Shown: in pieces, positions 5,477 to 5,943 of the stretch
Position numbering within the stretch: the first letter of the stretch is position 1
Layout: each line of letters opens with the position of its first letter
Source of the DNA: JAYSFC01 sp041913505
GTDB lineage: Bacteria > Pseudomonadota > Gammaproteobacteria > Burkholderiales > Burkholderiaceae_C
Direction: 5' to 3'
Length of the DNA: 5,943 nucleotides
Assembly (NCBI GenBank): GCA_041913505.1
Contig: JAYSFC010000167.1
Location: 1-5,943 of the forward strand
Position numbers and translations under genes: made by a program
Notes under the pieces: model-generated
Databases searched by the model: none
Seen by the model: the letters and a program-made list of their open reading frames with translations, nothing else
Told to the model about the DNA's origin: nothing

Positions 5477-5943
5477 TCAATCGCAGTGGCGCGCGATGTA
5501 AGCCTTGACCTGCTCGGCATCGGCGGGCAGCACCTGCACGCGCTTGGGCAGGTCCTCGATGCCGGCAAACTTGGTCGGGCGCTCGGGCGCGTGGCCCAGC
5601 GCCTCGACGATGGTCTCGGCGAACTTGATCGGCAGAGCCGTCTCCAGCACGATCATGGGCACGCCAGCCGCGCCACGGTGCTCGCGCGCCACCTTGACGC
5701 CGTCGGCCGTGTGGGTATCGATGGGCACGCCGTAGCGCTCATGGGTGGAGCGGATCGTGGCGAGGCGGTCTGCGTGCGTGCTCTTGCCGCTCTCGAAACC
5801 GTAGCGCGTGGCGGCCTGGGCGAACAGCGGGTCGGCGCTGAGGTCGAAACGCCCATCCCTGGCGAGCGCGTCGCCGAACAGCGCCTTCGTGCGCGCGGCG
5901 TCGCGGCCCAGCAGGTCGAACACGAAGCGCTCGAAGTTGCTGG
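5477..5943 (-). CDS. thrC: Threonine synthase, C-terminal part (5' end off the right edge)
   Basis: ThrC is the cytoplasmic PLP enzyme that converts O-phosphohomoserine to threonine. The last 154 codons are visible, about a third of the usual ~470 residues. The part starts inside the family motif SNFERFVFDLLGRD. It continues with IRSTHERYGVPIDTHTADGV and then KVA, followed by VPMIVLETALPIKFAETI, and ends KAYIARHCD. These segments belong to the bacterial ThrC form; the PLP lysine lies upstream of the window. The frame is intact to the TGA at 5479..5477. The gene precedes mobB on the same strand by 74 bases, so co-transcription is possible. Threonine synthesis has no direct link to the cofactor genes; the order is a neighbourhood I associate with Comamonadaceae. 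Confidence 0.95.
   Translation of the reverse strand, partial: SNFERFVFDLLGRDAARTKALFGDALARDGRFDLSADPLFAQAATRYGFESGKSTHADRLATIRSTHERYGVPIDTHTADGVKVAREHRGAAGVPMIVLETALPIKFAETIVEALGHAPERPTKFAGIEDLPKRVQVLPADAEQVKAYIARHCD

Overview
The window looks like chromosomal DNA of a high-GC betaproteobacterium, most likely family Comamonadaceae (Acidovorax or a close relative). The evidence is strong G/C preference at third codon positions, the thrC / moeA / moaD / moaE / clpB neighbourhood, and two spacers that resemble dispersed intergenic repeats I remember from Comamonadaceae genomes. The genus is inferred from memory; no search was run.

Minus strand, from high to low coordinates: the 3' part of thrC (threonine synthase, runs off the right edge); a 74-base spacer with a degenerate repeat; mobB (GTP-binding molybdopterin-guanine dinucleotide adaptor); moeA (molybdopterin molybdenumtransferase), 4 bases after mobB; a GC-rich palindromic spacer that also holds a 28-codon ORF linking moeA to moaD by ATGA overlaps at both ends; moaD (small MPT synthase subunit with its C-terminal Gly-Gly). 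After a gap occupied by plus-strand genes, the minus strand resumes with moaE (large MPT synthase subunit) and the 5' part of clpB (disaggregase, runs off the left edge). A heat-shock sigma-32-like promoter lies in front of clpB.

Plus strand, 1558 to 3281, between moaE and moaD: two small uncharacterised genes (84 and 102 codons, 5 bases apart), a 252-base leader region, and a DapA-family aldolase/synthase gene whose end overlaps the end of moaD by 14 bases. This plus-strand block separates the two MPT synthase subunit genes.

Functionally, MoaD and MoaE form molybdopterin synthase, MoeA inserts molybdate into molybdopterin, and MobB assists conversion to the guanine dinucleotide form, so most of the minus strand is a partial molybdenum-cofactor locus (moaA, moaC, mogA/moaB, moeB and mobA are not in view). 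ThrC, and possibly the DapA-like enzyme, belong to the aspartate family of amino acids. ClpB is protein quality control. The least explained parts are the leader of the dapA-like gene (possible leaderless 29-codon ORF, 10-bp hairpin, competing stem, possible Shine-Dalgarno sequestration), the moeA-moaD linker ORF, and the two small plus-strand proteins. I see no tRNA, rRNA, CRISPR array, insertion sequence or phage gene.
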